The notes: generated by a model from the letters alone, not told the origin. A stretch of DNA of 64,000 bases from Mesorhizobium sp. J8 (GCF_016591715.1 NZ_AP024109.1:3534001-3598000), one strand, 5' to 3'. Shown: positions 8,911 through 18,405, numbered from the stretch's first letter. Numbers and translations are program-made.

Positions 8911-9531
8911 TCAGTTCGCGGTCTTGGCCTTGTCCTGCTCGTCCTTGAGCTTCTTGGCGAAATCCTGGTTGTTCTTGGCGACGAAGTCCTGCAGCTTCTT
9001 CTGCCGGTCCTCGATGTCCGACTGCTGTAGCGGCGGGCCGTCATAGGCGCCGCTGAAGCCGGTAAGCGCGATCTTGATCGGGTTCGGCTGGTTCTGGAAA
9101 TTGATCGAGGTGAGCGTGATCCCCTGCCCCTTCTTGAAGGACGCGACGAGCTGGTCGCTCAGCGGCACTTCCGCCACGCAGCGATCCGGGAAGCAGATCA
9201 CATAATCGAGCTTCTGCGCCTTGCCGGAATCGATCTGCAGCGCGATGCCCGGAGGAACGAGGCGGCCGGTCGGCACCGTGACCTGGAAGACCTTGCGGTT
9301 CACCTTGCCCTTGAGCTCGATCAGGCTGACGCCGGTGACGAGCTGGCCGTTGCCGGCGGTGACGATGTTCTGCACGTTGCAGATGTCGACGTCTTCCTGC
9401 TTGGTGCAGGCCTTGAACCAGCCCTGAGGAATCTGCGGCTGCTGTTGGGCCGAGGCGGTGAAAAGCCCGGCGCCCAGAACGCCGACCACGCCTGCGGCCA
9501 GCACCGAAAGGCGGTACGCGTTGATCGTCAT
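8911..9531 (-). CDS. Invasion-associated locus B (IalB) family protein
   Basis: A 206-aa exported protein. It has an N-terminal signal peptide (hydrophobic LSVLAAGVVGVLGAGLFTASA, cleavage probably after ASA). The IalB-like domain has the segment GWFKACTKQEDVDICN, with paired cysteines, and YVICFPDRCVAEVPL. The C-terminal 40 residues are charged and helical (KKLQDFVAKNNQDFAKKLKD). IalB was named for Bartonella erythrocyte invasion, but the family is widespread in Rhizobiales, where its role is unclear and probably periplasmic. ATG 9531 is preferred; GTG 9540 is in frame with GAGAGG close ahead. Confidence 0.87.
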   Translation of the reverse strand: MTINAYRLSVLAAGVVGVLGAGLFTASAQQQPQIPQGWFKACTKQEDVDICNVQNIVTAGNGQLVTGVSLIELKGKVNRKVFQVTVPTGRLVPPGIALQIDSGKAQKLDYVICFPDRCVAEVPLSDQLVASFKKGQGITLTSINFQNQPNPIKIALTGFSGAYDGPPLQQSDIEDRQKKLQDFVAKNNQDFAKKLKDEQDKAKTAN

Positions 9532-9824
9532 ATGGTGCACTTTCCTCTCAAATGATCCCGGGGACCGGCTTCTTCGTGCCGTGTGGTCCAGCTACCTGTT
9601 GCCCAAATGAGGCAACAGGATGACTTCGGAGCGCGTGTTACACTGCCAGCGGCGTCGAATCCAGCCCGGTTTCCGCGATTTCTTTGCGGTTTGGTGTCCG
9701 GGGGAGAGTGCGGTCGGCGATGCAGCGGCTGAAGCCGATTCCCGTTGGCGCGCCGATTCAATCGGACGGCGAAATGCTCTACCGTGCATGGCGAATCACA
9801 AAGCCGCCCGGCAAGGAGACGGTC

Positions 9825-11645
9825 ATGGACCGCGTTCTCGTTCGGCTGATCGCCGCGACGTCGTTTCTGGCCCTTTCGCTCCTTCCGGCACGATCGGAGC
9901 CGAAGCATGGCATCGCCATGCAGGGCGAGCCGGCGCTGCCGCCCGACTATAAGCATTTCGACTACGTCGATCCGGACGCGCCGAAAGGCGGAAGCGTCAC
10001 CTATTGCGTCGTCGGCTCCTTCGACAACCTCAACCCCTTCATCCTGAAGAGCCTGCGCACCACCGCGCGCGGGATGATCGATACGGTCTACGGTAACCTC
10101 GTCTTCGAGCCGCTGATGCAGCGCAACTATGACGAGCCTTTCAGCCTCTACGGGCTGCTGGCCGACAGCGCCGACATGGATCCGGAACGAAAGAGCATCG
10201 AGTTCCATCTCAATCCCAACGCAAGATGGTCGGACGGCCAGCCGGTGACACCGGAGGACGTGCTGTTCACCTACGACGTCTTTAGGGACAAGGGCCGCCC
10301 TCCCTACAGCGACCGCATGAGCATGATCGCCAAGCTGGAGAAGACCGGCGAGCACAGCGTGAAATTCACCTTCAACGACAAGGCCAACCGTGAATTCCCG
10401 CTGATCGTCGCGCTGACGCCGATCGTTCCCAAGCACGCCTTCGACAAGGACACTTTCGACAAGACCACGCTGAAGCCGCTGATCGGCAGCGGCCCTTACA
10501 CCGTGGACAAGGTGCTGCCGGGGCAGCGTATCGTCTTCAAGCGCAATCCGGACTACTGGGGCAAGGACGTTCCGTCGAAACGCGGCTTCGACAATTTCGA
10601 CCAGGTCACCATCGAGTATTTTCTCAACGCCAACGCCAAGACGGAAGCGTTCAAGAAAGGCATCTGCGCCCTCGACGACGAGACCGATCCGGTCAAGCGC
10701 GAGCGCGACATCGATTTTCCGGCGTTTCGAAGGGGCGATGTGAAGGAAGAATATTTCAACACCGGCATTCCTCCGGTGGTGACCGGCTTCCTGTTCAACA
10801 CCCGGCTGCCCAAATTCGCCGATCCCGTGGTTCGCCGCGCGCTCGGCATGCTCTACGACTTCGAATGGGCGAACAAGAACCTGTTCGGCGGCAAGTTCAA
10901 CCGCACCATGAGCTATTGGCAAAATTCCGAGCTGTCCGCGCTCGGCCATCCGGCCGACGACCGGGAAAAGGCGCTGCTTGCTCCCTACCCCGGCCGCGTG
11001 CCGCCGGATGTGATGGACGGTACCTGGCGCCCGCCCGTGACGGATGGTTTGGGCCAGGATCGCAAGGTGCTCAAAGCCGCCTTCGACTTGCTGAAGGGCG
11101 CCGGCTTCCGCGTGCGGGACGGCAAGATGCTCGACCCGCAGGGAAATCCTTTCGGCTTCGAGATCCTGACCTCATCTCAGGACGAAGAACGGCTGGCAGC
11201 CATCTACCAGCGCACGCTGGAAAAGATCGGCATCGACGTCCGCATCCGCGCCCTCGACGGCGACCAGATCCAGTCGCGCAAGCAGCGTTACGATTTCGAA
11301 GTGCTGATCGGGACAAGCGGCTTCAGCAATTCGCTGTCGCCGGGAAGCGAGCAGGTCGGCCGCTGGGGATCGGTCGCAGCGAAAACGGAAGGATCGTTCA
11401 ATCTCGCCGGCGTCGCCGATCCCGCGATCGACGCCGCGATCGACGCCATGCTGAACGCCCGCACCAAGGAAGACTATGTTGCTGCGGTGCGCGTGCTCGA
11501 CCGGCTGCTGATCTCCGGCAATTATATCGTGCCGATGCAGTACAACACCCAGCAATGGCTCGCTTACTGGAGCTATCTGGAACATCCGCAAAAGACCCCC
11601 ATATTCGGCTATCAGCTGCCGACCTGGTGGCGAAAGCCCAATTGA
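9825..11645 (+). CDS. Extracellular solute-binding protein, family 5 (YejA-like)
   Basis: A 606-aa periplasmic peptide-binding protein of the oligopeptide/microcin C type. The signal peptide is LIAATSFLALSLLPARS. The mature protein begins EPKHGIAMQGEPALP and contains FDYVDPDAPKGGSV, characteristic of YejA-like binding proteins. ATG 9825 has AGGAGA about 6 nt upstream; the open frame extends to 9684 but that part is not family-like. No yejBEF-like permease or ATPase genes follow, so it is an orphan binding protein or works with components elsewhere. The next gene, a DsbA-like protein, starts 39 bp downstream. Confidence 0.9.
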   Translation: MDRVLVRLIAATSFLALSLLPARSEPKHGIAMQGEPALPPDYKHFDYVDPDAPKGGSVTYCVVGSFDNLNPFILKSLRTTARGMIDTVYGNLVFEPLMQRNYDEPFSLYGLLADSADMDPERKSIEFHLNPNARWSDGQPVTPEDVLFTYDVFRDKGRPPYSDRMSMIAKLEKTGEHSVKFTFNDKANREFPLIVALTPIVPKHAFDKDTFDKTTLKPLIGSGPYTVDKVLPGQRIVFKRNPDYWGKDVPSKRGFDNFDQVTIEYFLNANAKTEAFKKGICALDDETDPVKRERDIDFPAFRRGDVKEEYFNTGIPPVVTGFLFNTRLPKFADPVVRRALGMLYDFEWANKNLFGGKFNRTMSYWQNSELSALGHPADDREKALLAPYPGRVPPDVMDGTWRPPVTDGLGQDRKVLKAAFDLLKGAGFRVRDGKMLDPQGNPFGFEILTSSQDEERLAAIYQRTLEKIGIDVRIRALDGDQIQSRKQRYDFEVLIGTSGFSNSLSPGSEQVGRWGSVAAKTEGSFNLAGVADPAIDAAIDAMLNARTKEDYVAAVRVLDRLLISGNYIVPMQYNTQQWLAYWSYLEHPQKTPIFGYQLPTWWRKPN

Positions 11646-11684
11646 CGCAGCCCCGACCAAATCGGAACCAAACAGGAGACGAGC

Positions 11685-12368
11685 ATGAGCGCCGAGAACT
11701 CCATCACCGTCGACGTGGTGTCCGATGTCGTCTGTCCCTGGTGTTTCATCGGCCAGAAGCGTCTGGATAAGGCTGTTGCTGCGGCAGGCGACGTCGACGT
11801 GCACATCCGCTGGCGGCCGTTCCAGCTCGATCCGACCATCCCTCCCGCAGGCATGGATCGCCGCCAATACATGCTCGGCAAATTCGGCAGCGAGGAACGC
11901 ATCCGCGAGATCCATGCGCGCATCGAGCCTCTCGGCGAGGCCGACGGCATCCATTTTGCCTTTGGCGCCATCAAGGTCGCCGCCAACACGCTGGACGCGC
12001 ATCGCGTCATCCGCTGGGCGGGCGCTGCCGGCGAGGACGTACAGAACCGGCTGGTGCGTCGCCTCTTCCAGCTGAATTTCGAGGAAGGGGCCAATATCGG
12101 CGACCATTCCGTGCTGGTGAAGGCCGCCGGCGAGGCCGGCATGGATGCGTCGGTGGTCGAGACGCTGCTGCCGACCGACGCCGATGTCGATGCCGTGCGC
12201 AACGAGATCGCCACCGCCTCGCGCATGGGCATCACCGGTGTGCCCTGCTTCCTGCTCGAAGGCAAATACGCTGTGATGGGCGCGCAGGATGCCGACACGC
12301 TTGCCGACGCGATCCGTCAGGTGGCCCAGGCCAAGGCGCGCGGCGAGCTGGAAACCGCCGCGGGTTGA
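11685..12368 (+). CDS. DsbA family oxidoreductase (FrnE-like)
   Basis: A 227-aa thioredoxin-fold protein with the active-site motif CPWC in VSDVVCPWCFIGQKRL near the N-terminus, and the cis-proline loop in GITGVPCFLL near residue 185. This is the FrnE-like branch of DsbA proteins; it has no signal peptide, so it should be cytosolic. The helical insert between these motifs is the usual DsbA insertion. CAGGAG precedes ATG 11685. It follows the solute-binding protein on the same strand and could share its transcript. The substrate is unknown. Confidence 0.9.
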   Translation: MSAENSITVDVVSDVVCPWCFIGQKRLDKAVAAAGDVDVHIRWRPFQLDPTIPPAGMDRRQYMLGKFGSEERIREIHARIEPLGEADGIHFAFGAIKVAANTLDAHRVIRWAGAAGEDVQNRLVRRLFQLNFEEGANIGDHSVLVKAAGEAGMDASVVETLLPTDADVDAVRNEIATASRMGITGVPCFLLEGKYAVMGAQDADTLADAIRQVAQAKARGELETAAG

Positions 12369-12518
12369 GTGTTCCATCTGCGCAATTTCGCGCGGAAAGC
12401 CGTCGCGCACTTTTCCTGGATTGCTACTGAACAGTCGGCACACACGATCTGGTGAATCGCCCTGAAGACGACGCTCAGCTAGAACCATCTCGGGTTTAGC
12501 CGATTTGAAGGGCACCGA

Positions 12519-13016
12519 ATGGCCGTCAGGCGTCGCGCATTGTTGCTGCTGTGCTTGCCTTTCGCACTAGGGCTTCCGCTGACATTGCAGCACGTCTCCG
12601 CCGAGGAAGCGGTCATGTCGGCGACTTTCGAAGGCAAACCCTGGACGGCATCCTTCACCCTGGCCCAGACGATGCTGATGGCCGGCAAGCCAATGCTGAA
12701 CCTGTCGGGAACCGAGCAGGGCTCGCCGACCAAGACCTTCAATTCGATGCTGGTGCTCAAGAATCCGAACGACCTTGCCGGCAGCTATAAACTCAAGACC
12801 GGGTCCGCCCCGAACAGCGCCAATTTCAATATCCTCGATTCCGGTGCCATGGTCGGCCACGTCCGTTTCGCCAGCGGCGAGATCGTCATCGACAAATACG
12901 ACGCTGCCGCAAAGACCATTGCCGGTCATTTCAGTGGCTCGGGAAACGACGAATCAGGCAGGTCTGAAAAGCTCATCGACGGCAAATTTTCGGGCATTCC
13001 AGTCACCGAGCAGTAG
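12519..13016 (+). CDS. Exported protein of unknown function
   Basis: I do not recognise this 165-aa protein. It has a clear N-terminal export signal (positively charged MAVRRR, then LLLLCLPFALGLPL). The mature part is rich in beta-like alternating segments (ATFEGKPWTASFTL, GHVRFASGEIVIDKY, AGHFSGSG) and reads like a small beta-barrel or lipid-binding fold; that is inference. It has no cysteine-based lipobox and no catalytic motif. The codon pattern fits its neighbours. It is flanked by AT-rich intergenic sequence on the 3' side. Confidence 0.7.
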   Translation: MAVRRRALLLLCLPFALGLPLTLQHVSAEEAVMSATFEGKPWTASFTLAQTMLMAGKPMLNLSGTEQGSPTKTFNSMLVLKNPNDLAGSYKLKTGSAPNSANFNILDSGAMVGHVRFASGEIVIDKYDAAAKTIAGHFSGSGNDESGRSEKLIDGKFSGIPVTEQ

Positions 13017-13243
13017 CCATTTCGACCGATCGGCGCCTCTTTTTCGTTCACAAACCCGTGTTTTTTGCTTCCCCAAGGGAAGGTCGACGGTGGCTGGCTC
13101 AGCACCCTTTAACGCACTGGAACAAAAGGCGAAATCACCGCGATCGACCATCCGCCTGCATCGGCTTTCTGTTGCCCATGCGCCACGGCAGGTAACCCTC
13201 TTCATATTCTTCGGCAGAAAATTAATGGAAAATGATCAATTGG

Positions 13244-13260
13244 TGTTACCCTGTGTAACA
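13244..13260. promoter_or_regulatory. Inverted repeat upstream of the BclA-like transporter gene
   Basis: TGTTAC-CCTGT-GTAACA is a perfect 6-bp inverted repeat with a 5-bp spacer. It lies in a locally AT-rich stretch 26 bp before the preferred start of the transporter gene. It could be a dimeric repressor operator; no regulator is adjacent, so the protein that would bind is unknown. Confidence 0.45.
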
Positions 13261-13286
13261 AAACTAAGAAAGGTTTGGGCGGGATC

Positions 13287-15263
13287 GTGACTGGGGTCGG
13301 TAGACCGCAACGTACAGTACCGGAGCAAACATCCAGCGAGGCGAAGACCTCGCCCCTGACGCCGGTATCGTCGATGCGTACATTCTGGGGACTGATGCGA
13401 GCCTACTGGTTCTCCGACCGGTGGAAGGAAGCCTGGACCCTGACCCTCGTCATCGCGCTGCTGACCGCTCTCTCGAGCAAGGCCGACGTCTGGTTTGCCG
13501 TGGCGTTGGGCGAGCTGGGCAATTCGATCGCCTTCCTTCACGACGCCGCCAACCCCCATCCGCTGCAGACCATTCTGACCAATGCCGGCATACTGGTGCT
13601 GCTGGTGGTGCTGAAGGATGCCGGCTTCACCGGGGTGCGCAATCTCGTTTCGACGACCTTGCACCGCAAATGGCGAGGCTGGCTGAACAACCAGTTCAAC
13701 CAGGCCCTGCTCGACGGCAACCATACCCATTTCCATGCGCAGCACGGCTCGGTCGCCGGCGGCATCGTCGCTCCGGACAACATCGACCAGCGCATCCAGG
13801 AATCGATCAAGGACATGACCGGCGGCGCCATCGGTCTCGCAATGGGCGTCCTCGGCGTGGCGACGTCCCTTTATTTCATCGGCGAAAACCTGATCGGGTC
13901 ATCGGTCGAGGTCAAAGGCCTGGAATTCCTGGGCAGCTACGGCACGGCGGTCCTGGCTTTCCTCGCCGTCGCCACCTACGTGCCGCTGAACACCTGGATC
14001 GCCGTCAAGCTCGGACGACTGCTCGAGCGGCTCAATGTGCGCATGCAGCAGGCCGAGGGCAGCTACCGCAGCGAACTGACGACGTTCCTGCGCCGCAGCT
14101 TCCATGTCGCCGCCTCGCATGGCGAAGGCGTGCAGAAGTCGATGCATGACAGGCTCTATGTCGATATCGACAAGACCTGGGGACGTCTCAACATTGTCAA
14201 CACCAGCTACACGTCGTTCGAGCTGATCTACAATTTCGTCGGCGCCCGTATCGTTGCCTACGCCCCGGGCCTCCTGTCGTTCATCCACAACCGTCTCGAC
14301 TACAAGGGCTACATCACCGGCTCCGAAATGGTCGCCCAGTTGATCAGCCGGTGCTCGTGGTTCATCCATGTGATGCCGGCGATCGCGACGCTCAGGGCCA
14401 ACAGCCAGCGCGTGACCGAACTCGCCAATGCCATCGAGAACGTCCAGCATCCGCGGGAATTCTATCAGCAGACCGGCCGCTCCGACTTCAGCTACGCCAT
14501 CCAAAACCCGGTGTTCGGCCTGACCATCCAGAAGCTTGAGCTGGCGCATCAGGGCGAGGACGCGACGCCCTTCCTCAGCGCCGCCAACCTGCGCTTCCGC
14601 CGCGGCGAGTGGACCTTCCTCAAGGGCGAGTCCGGCTGCGGCAAGACTTCGCTGATCAAGGCGATCAACGGCCTGTGGCCCTACGGCCGCGGCACCATCG
14701 TCTTCCCCGAGGGCGTGACCAGTTTCTACGCCGCTCAGGAGGTGAAGCTGCAGCAAGTCTCGCTGAAGCAGCTCGTTTGCCTGCCGGGTTCAGAAAACGA
14801 CCATAGCGACACGCAGGTCGCCGCGGCCTTGCACAAGGCCGGTCTCGGCGATTTCATCGGGCACCTGGCCGACGAGAGCCGCGAGGGCAAGATTTGGGAT
14901 CAGGTGCTTTCGGGCGGCCAGAAGCAGAAGCTGGTGGTCGCGCGCATCATCCTGCGGCAGCCCGGACTTCTGTTCCTCGACGAGGCGACCGGCGCGCTCG
15001 ATCCCGAAGGCAAGATCGCCTTCCACCAGGCGATCAAGGACAATTGCCCGAACGTCACCGTCATCAGCGTCATGCACGAGGCGGTGGCGCCGCGCTCGCT
15101 TTCCGGCGAGGAGTTCTACCACAGCGTGGTTTCGATCGCCGACGGCGTCGCCACCAAGAAGCCGCTGGCGCCAAGCCTCCCGCGCGAGCTCACCACCATT
15201 CTCGCCCAGCCGCGGCCGGTTGAGGACAAGTGGCTGCGCTTCCGCCGGCTGAAGCAGAAATAG
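13287..15263 (+). CDS. BacA-like ABC transporter (BclA/YddA type), fused permease and ATPase
   Basis: A roughly 658-aa fusion of an SbmA/BacA-type membrane domain with an ABC ATPase. The membrane part (to about residue 430) has several helices and the BacA-like segments RKWRGWLNNQFNQALL and NIDQRIQESIKDM. The ATPase has Walker A GESGCGKTS, signature LSGGQKQKL and Walker B LLFLDEATGALD. In Bradyrhizobium such BclA proteins import nodule-specific cysteine-rich and other antimicrobial peptides. In Mesorhizobium-like bacteria the role may be similar or may concern very-long-chain fatty acid handling. The start is uncertain: TTG 13275, GTG 13287 or ATG 13374. An inverted repeat lies just upstream. 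Confidence 0.88.
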   Translation: MTGVGRPQRTVPEQTSSEAKTSPLTPVSSMRTFWGLMRAYWFSDRWKEAWTLTLVIALLTALSSKADVWFAVALGELGNSIAFLHDAANPHPLQTILTNAGILVLLVVLKDAGFTGVRNLVSTTLHRKWRGWLNNQFNQALLDGNHTHFHAQHGSVAGGIVAPDNIDQRIQESIKDMTGGAIGLAMGVLGVATSLYFIGENLIGSSVEVKGLEFLGSYGTAVLAFLAVATYVPLNTWIAVKLGRLLERLNVRMQQAEGSYRSELTTFLRRSFHVAASHGEGVQKSMHDRLYVDIDKTWGRLNIVNTSYTSFELIYNFVGARIVAYAPGLLSFIHNRLDYKGYITGSEMVAQLISRCSWFIHVMPAIATLRANSQRVTELANAIENVQHPREFYQQTGRSDFSYAIQNPVFGLTIQKLELAHQGEDATPFLSAANLRFRRGEWTFLKGESGCGKTSLIKAINGLWPYGRGTIVFPEGVTSFYAAQEVKLQQVSLKQLVCLPGSENDHSDTQVAAALHKAGLGDFIGHLADESREGKIWDQVLSGGQKQKLVVARIILRQPGLLFLDEATGALDPEGKIAFHQAIKDNCPNVTVISVMHEAVAPRSLSGEEFYHSVVSIADGVATKKPLAPSLPRELTTILAQPRPVEDKWLRFRRLKQK

Positions 15264-15369
15264 CAATCATACCAAGCCTTTGACCGGCGGCCGCGGCCCG
15301 GCTCGGGCCGTCGTCGATCACAGTCTCGCGATCCGGCCTCCCCGCATCCATTTTCGGCGCCCCCCGCGA

Positions 15370-15397
15370 TTGACTCGGCAAAATGCGCTCCTATGTT
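15370..15397 (+). promoter_or_regulatory. Candidate sigma-70 promoter of mgtE
   Basis: TTGACT and TATGTT are separated by 16 bp. If used, transcription would begin about 15404 and leave a leader of roughly 140 nt before mgtE. Confidence 0.45.
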
Positions 15398-15403
15398 GCG
15401 CGC

Positions 15404-15543
15404 GCTCGCTGATTTCCAACTCGAACCCCGCGAGCAGAAAGGTCAACCCGCCATGCCTGGCGACAGTCACAGTCGAACGCAACCGCCGTCCGCCCTGACG
15501 TGACCTGAAGGCTCACGTCCTGCCGGACGGCAAGGAGTGAGCC
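15404..15543 (+). promoter_or_regulatory. Structured mgtE leader with hairpin masking the ribosome binding site
   Basis: Three stem-loops can be drawn. GCTCGC (15404-15409) pairs with GCGAGC (15430-15435). CGCCA (15449-15453) pairs with TGGCG (15458-15462). A strong terminal hairpin spans 15510-15543, with outer arms GGCTCAC and GTGAGCC and inner pairing TCCT/AGGA and GCC/GGC. The Shine-Dalgarno AAGGAG (15532-15537) lies inside the right arm, and the hairpin ends at the base before the ATG. This is the geometry of a translational on/off switch. I do not recognise it as the known M-box. Confidence 0.55.
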
Positions 15544-16908
15544 ATGAACGAATTCGCACCCGTATTGGACGACGAAGCCGTCGCCGTCGCACGTGTTCTT
15601 GCCAACGATCACGTCGCCGACGTCGTCGAAGCCCTTAACCACGAGCCTCGTGAGACAGCCATCGAGCTGCTCTGCGCCGTGCCGTTCGAGCGGCTGGTCG
15701 AGATTTTCGACCAGCCGGAACTCGAGGCGGCACCGGAGCTTGCCGAGGCTCTGCCACGCCCTAAGGCGAGCAAGCTCCTGACCGCGATGTCGGTCGACCG
15801 CGCCGCCGACATCCTGCGCGAGCTGGACGAACCGGCCCGTTCGGAGCTGCTCGGCGCGCTTGCCCCGCCGTTGCGCACGACGCTGCTGTCCATCCTGGGA
15901 TATCCGGAAGGCAGCGCCGCCTCGATCATGACCACGGAATTCGTCAGCGTGCCTTCCGACTGGACCGTCGGCCGCACGCTCGACTACATTCGTAAGGTCG
16001 AACGCACGCGCGAGACCATCTACGCCATCTACATCGTCGATCCGGACACGCAGCTCCTGCTGCGTTCGACCGGATTGCGCCGGCTGATCACCGGCAACCC
16101 GGAGGATTCGATCCTGTCGGTGGCGCCCGACCGCGCGCCGGTGACGGTAACGCCGCTCACCGATCGCGAGAACCTGGCGCAGACCATCTCGAAATACGAC
16201 CTGCTCGCGCTGCCGGTCGTCGACCACGGCAGGATCCTCGGCATCGTCACCGTTGACGACATCATCGACACGATGATCGAGGAAACGACCGAGGACGTGC
16301 ATCGCTTCGGCGGCATGGAGGCGCTGGACGAGCCCTATATGAAGATGGGTTTCCTCGCCATGATCCAGAAGCGCGCCGGCTGGCTCTGCGCGCTGTTCCT
16401 CAGCGAGATGCTGACGGCCAACGCCATGCAGAGCTACGAGGGCGAACTGGAAAAGGCGATCGTGCTGACGCTGTTCATCCCGCTGATCATGAGTTCCGGC
16501 GGCAATTCCGGCTCGCAGGCGACGTCGCTCGTCATCCGCGCGCTGGCGCTGCGCGAGATCGGGCTGCGCGACTGGTGGCGGGTGGCGCTGCGCGAGCTGC
16601 CGACCGGGGTCGTGCTCGGCTCGATCCTCGGCATCGTCGGCATCTGCCGCATAGCGCTCTGGCAGTATTTCGGCTTCTACGACTACGGTCCGCACTGGAT
16701 GCTGATCGCGGCGACGGTGGGCGCGGCGCTGATCGGCATCGTCACCTTCGGCTCGCTGTCGGGATCGATGCTGCCCTTCGCGCTGAAGCGCATCGGCTTC
16801 GATCCGGCAAGCGCCTCTGCGCCGTTCGTCGCCACGCTGGTCGACGTCACCGGGCTGGTGATCTATTTCTCGGTGGCGCTGGTGATCCTGCGCGGCACGC
16901 TGCTTTGA
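15544..16908 (+). CDS. mgtE: Magnesium transporter MgtE
   Basis: A 454-aa Mg2+ channel of the inner membrane. The domains come in the usual order: an N-terminal superhelical MgtE N domain (to about 125), two CBS domains (about 130-250; ASIMTTEFVSVP, then YDLLALPVVDHGRILGIVTV), a plug helix, and five transmembrane helices (about 280-454). The conserved pore region SSGGNSGSQATSLVIRALA is present. Binding of Mg2+ to the N and CBS domains normally closes the channel. Its ribosome binding site lies inside a hairpin, so translation may also be regulated. Confidence 0.95.
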   Translation: MNEFAPVLDDEAVAVARVLANDHVADVVEALNHEPRETAIELLCAVPFERLVEIFDQPELEAAPELAEALPRPKASKLLTAMSVDRAADILRELDEPARSELLGALAPPLRTTLLSILGYPEGSAASIMTTEFVSVPSDWTVGRTLDYIRKVERTRETIYAIYIVDPDTQLLLRSTGLRRLITGNPEDSILSVAPDRAPVTVTPLTDRENLAQTISKYDLLALPVVDHGRILGIVTVDDIIDTMIEETTEDVHRFGGMEALDEPYMKMGFLAMIQKRAGWLCALFLSEMLTANAMQSYEGELEKAIVLTLFIPLIMSSGGNSGSQATSLVIRALALREIGLRDWWRVALRELPTGVVLGSILGIVGICRIALWQYFGFYDYGPHWMLIAATVGAALIGIVTFGSLSGSMLPFALKRIGFDPASASAPFVATLVDVTGLVIYFSVALVILRGTLL

Positions 16909-16914
16909 AAGCAT

Positions 16915-16948
16915 GTGGCAGCCGCCGGCCTCGCCGGTGGCTGCCCAC
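16915..16948. terminator. Hairpin between convergent mgtE and gor
   Basis: A long GC-rich stem of GTGGCAGCC against GGCTGCC(C)AC encloses CCGGC-CTC-GCCGG. It lies in the 47-bp space between two convergent genes. There is no T tract, so it may act as a weak or Rho-assisted terminator. Confidence 0.5.
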
Positions 16949-16955
16949 GCGGCGA

Positions 16956-18344
16956 TCAAACCCGTTCGCCGTTCTTCACGCGGTAAGTCGGCTTGTACAT
17001 GGTAACCAGTTCCTCGGCCGCGGTCGGATGGACGGCCATGGTCCGGTCGAAATCGTCCTTGGTCAGCCCTGCCTTCAGGGGAATTCCGAGAAGCTGTGCC
17101 ATCTCGCCGGCATCGGGGCCTAGAATATGGGCGCCGATCACCTTCCTGGACACGCCGTCGACCACCAGCTTCATCAGCATCTTCTCGTCGCGGCCGGACA
17201 GCGTATGCCGCATCGGACGGAACGACGCGCGATAGATCTCGACGTCGGGGAAGCGCTTGATCGCGTCGTCTTCCGACAGGCCGACGGTGCCGATCTCCGG
17301 CTGCGAGAACACCGCCGTCGGAATGGTGTCGTGGTCCGGAGCGGTCGGATTGTCCTTGAAGGCGGTCTCGATGAAGCACATCGCCTCGTGGATGGCGACC
17401 GGCGTCAGTTGCACGCGATGGGTGACGTCCCCGATTGCCCAGATGTTGTCGACATTGGTGCGCGAATATTTGTCGACGACGATCGCGCCGGTCTTGCTGA
17501 GTTCGATGCCGACACCTTCCAGGCCCATGTTCTCGGTGTTGGGAAGACGCCCGATCGCCAGCATGACCTGATCGACCGTCAGGGTTTGGCCGGACGACAA
17601 CAGCACGTCCAGCCTGCCGTGGGGGGTCTTGCGCACCTCCTCCGAAACCGCGGGGCAGAGGATCCTGATCCCCTTCTTCTCCATCGTCTCATGCAGCGAG
17701 CGTCGCAGATCCATGTCGAAGCGGCTGAGGATCTCCTGGCCGCGATAGACGAGCGTGGTGTCGACGCCCAGGCCGTGGAAAATGTTGGCGAATTCGACGG
17801 CGATGTAGCCGCCGCCCTCGATCATGATCGCCTTCGGCAGTTCCTTGAGATCGAAGGCCTCATTGGAGAAGATGCAGTACTCGTGGCCTGACAGTGCCGG
17901 ATGCGGGGCGGGCCTGCCGCCGGTAGCGATCAGGATTTGGTCCGCGCTGACGGTGCGATCTTCCGCGACCAGATAAACGGAATGCGGGTCGACGAGCACC
18001 GCGCGCGAATGAAAGGTCTCGCCGCCGGCGCCTTCGACATTCTTTTTGTAGATCGCTTCGAGCCGCGCGATCTCCTTGTCCTTGTTGGCGACCAGCGTCT
18101 GCCAGTCGAAGCTCGCCTCGGGCACGGTCCAGCCATAGCCGGCGGCGTCGGCGAAATGTTCGGGAAACTGCGAAGCATAGACGTAGAGTTTCTTCGGCAC
18201 GCAGCCGCGGATGACGCAAGTGCCGCCGAACCGGTACTCCTCCGCGATGGCGACCCGCTTGCCGAGGGCCGCCGCCACCCGCGCCGCCCTCACCCCGCCC
18301 GAGCCGCCGCCGATGACGAACAGATCATAGTCGTAAGCGGCCAT
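16956..18344 (-). CDS. gor: Glutathione-disulfide reductase
   Basis: A 462-aa flavoenzyme that reduces glutathione disulfide with NADPH. It has the FAD motif VIGGGSGGVRAARVAA and the redox-active disulfide GGTCVIRGCVPKK near residue 45. The NAD(P)H motif GGGYIAVEFANIFHGLG lies around 175, and the C-terminal catalytic HPTAAEE is present. I chose ATG 18344 because AGGAG lies 9 nt upstream; the open frame extends to 18401. It lies downstream of rpiA and the DUF2059 gene on the same strand, but a terminator separates it from DUF2059, so it probably has its own promoter. Confidence 0.95.
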   Translation of the reverse strand: MAAYDYDLFVIGGGSGGVRAARVAAALGKRVAIAEEYRFGGTCVIRGCVPKKLYVYASQFPEHFADAAGYGWTVPEASFDWQTLVANKDKEIARLEAIYKKNVEGAGGETFHSRAVLVDPHSVYLVAEDRTVSADQILIATGGRPAPHPALSGHEYCIFSNEAFDLKELPKAIMIEGGGYIAVEFANIFHGLGVDTTLVYRGQEILSRFDMDLRRSLHETMEKKGIRILCPAVSEEVRKTPHGRLDVLLSSGQTLTVDQVMLAIGRLPNTENMGLEGVGIELSKTGAIVVDKYSRTNVDNIWAIGDVTHRVQLTPVAIHEAMCFIETAFKDNPTAPDHDTIPTAVFSQPEIGTVGLSEDDAIKRFPDVEIYRASFRPMRHTLSGRDEKMLMKLVVDGVSRKVIGAHILGPDAGEMAQLLGIPLKAGLTKDDFDRTMAVHPTAAEELVTMYKPTYRVKNGERV

Positions 18345-18405
18345 CGCGACGGGCTCCTGCGGATGAGAAAGACGGGTCACAGGTAGGCTGCAAAGCGGCA
18401 AAAGA

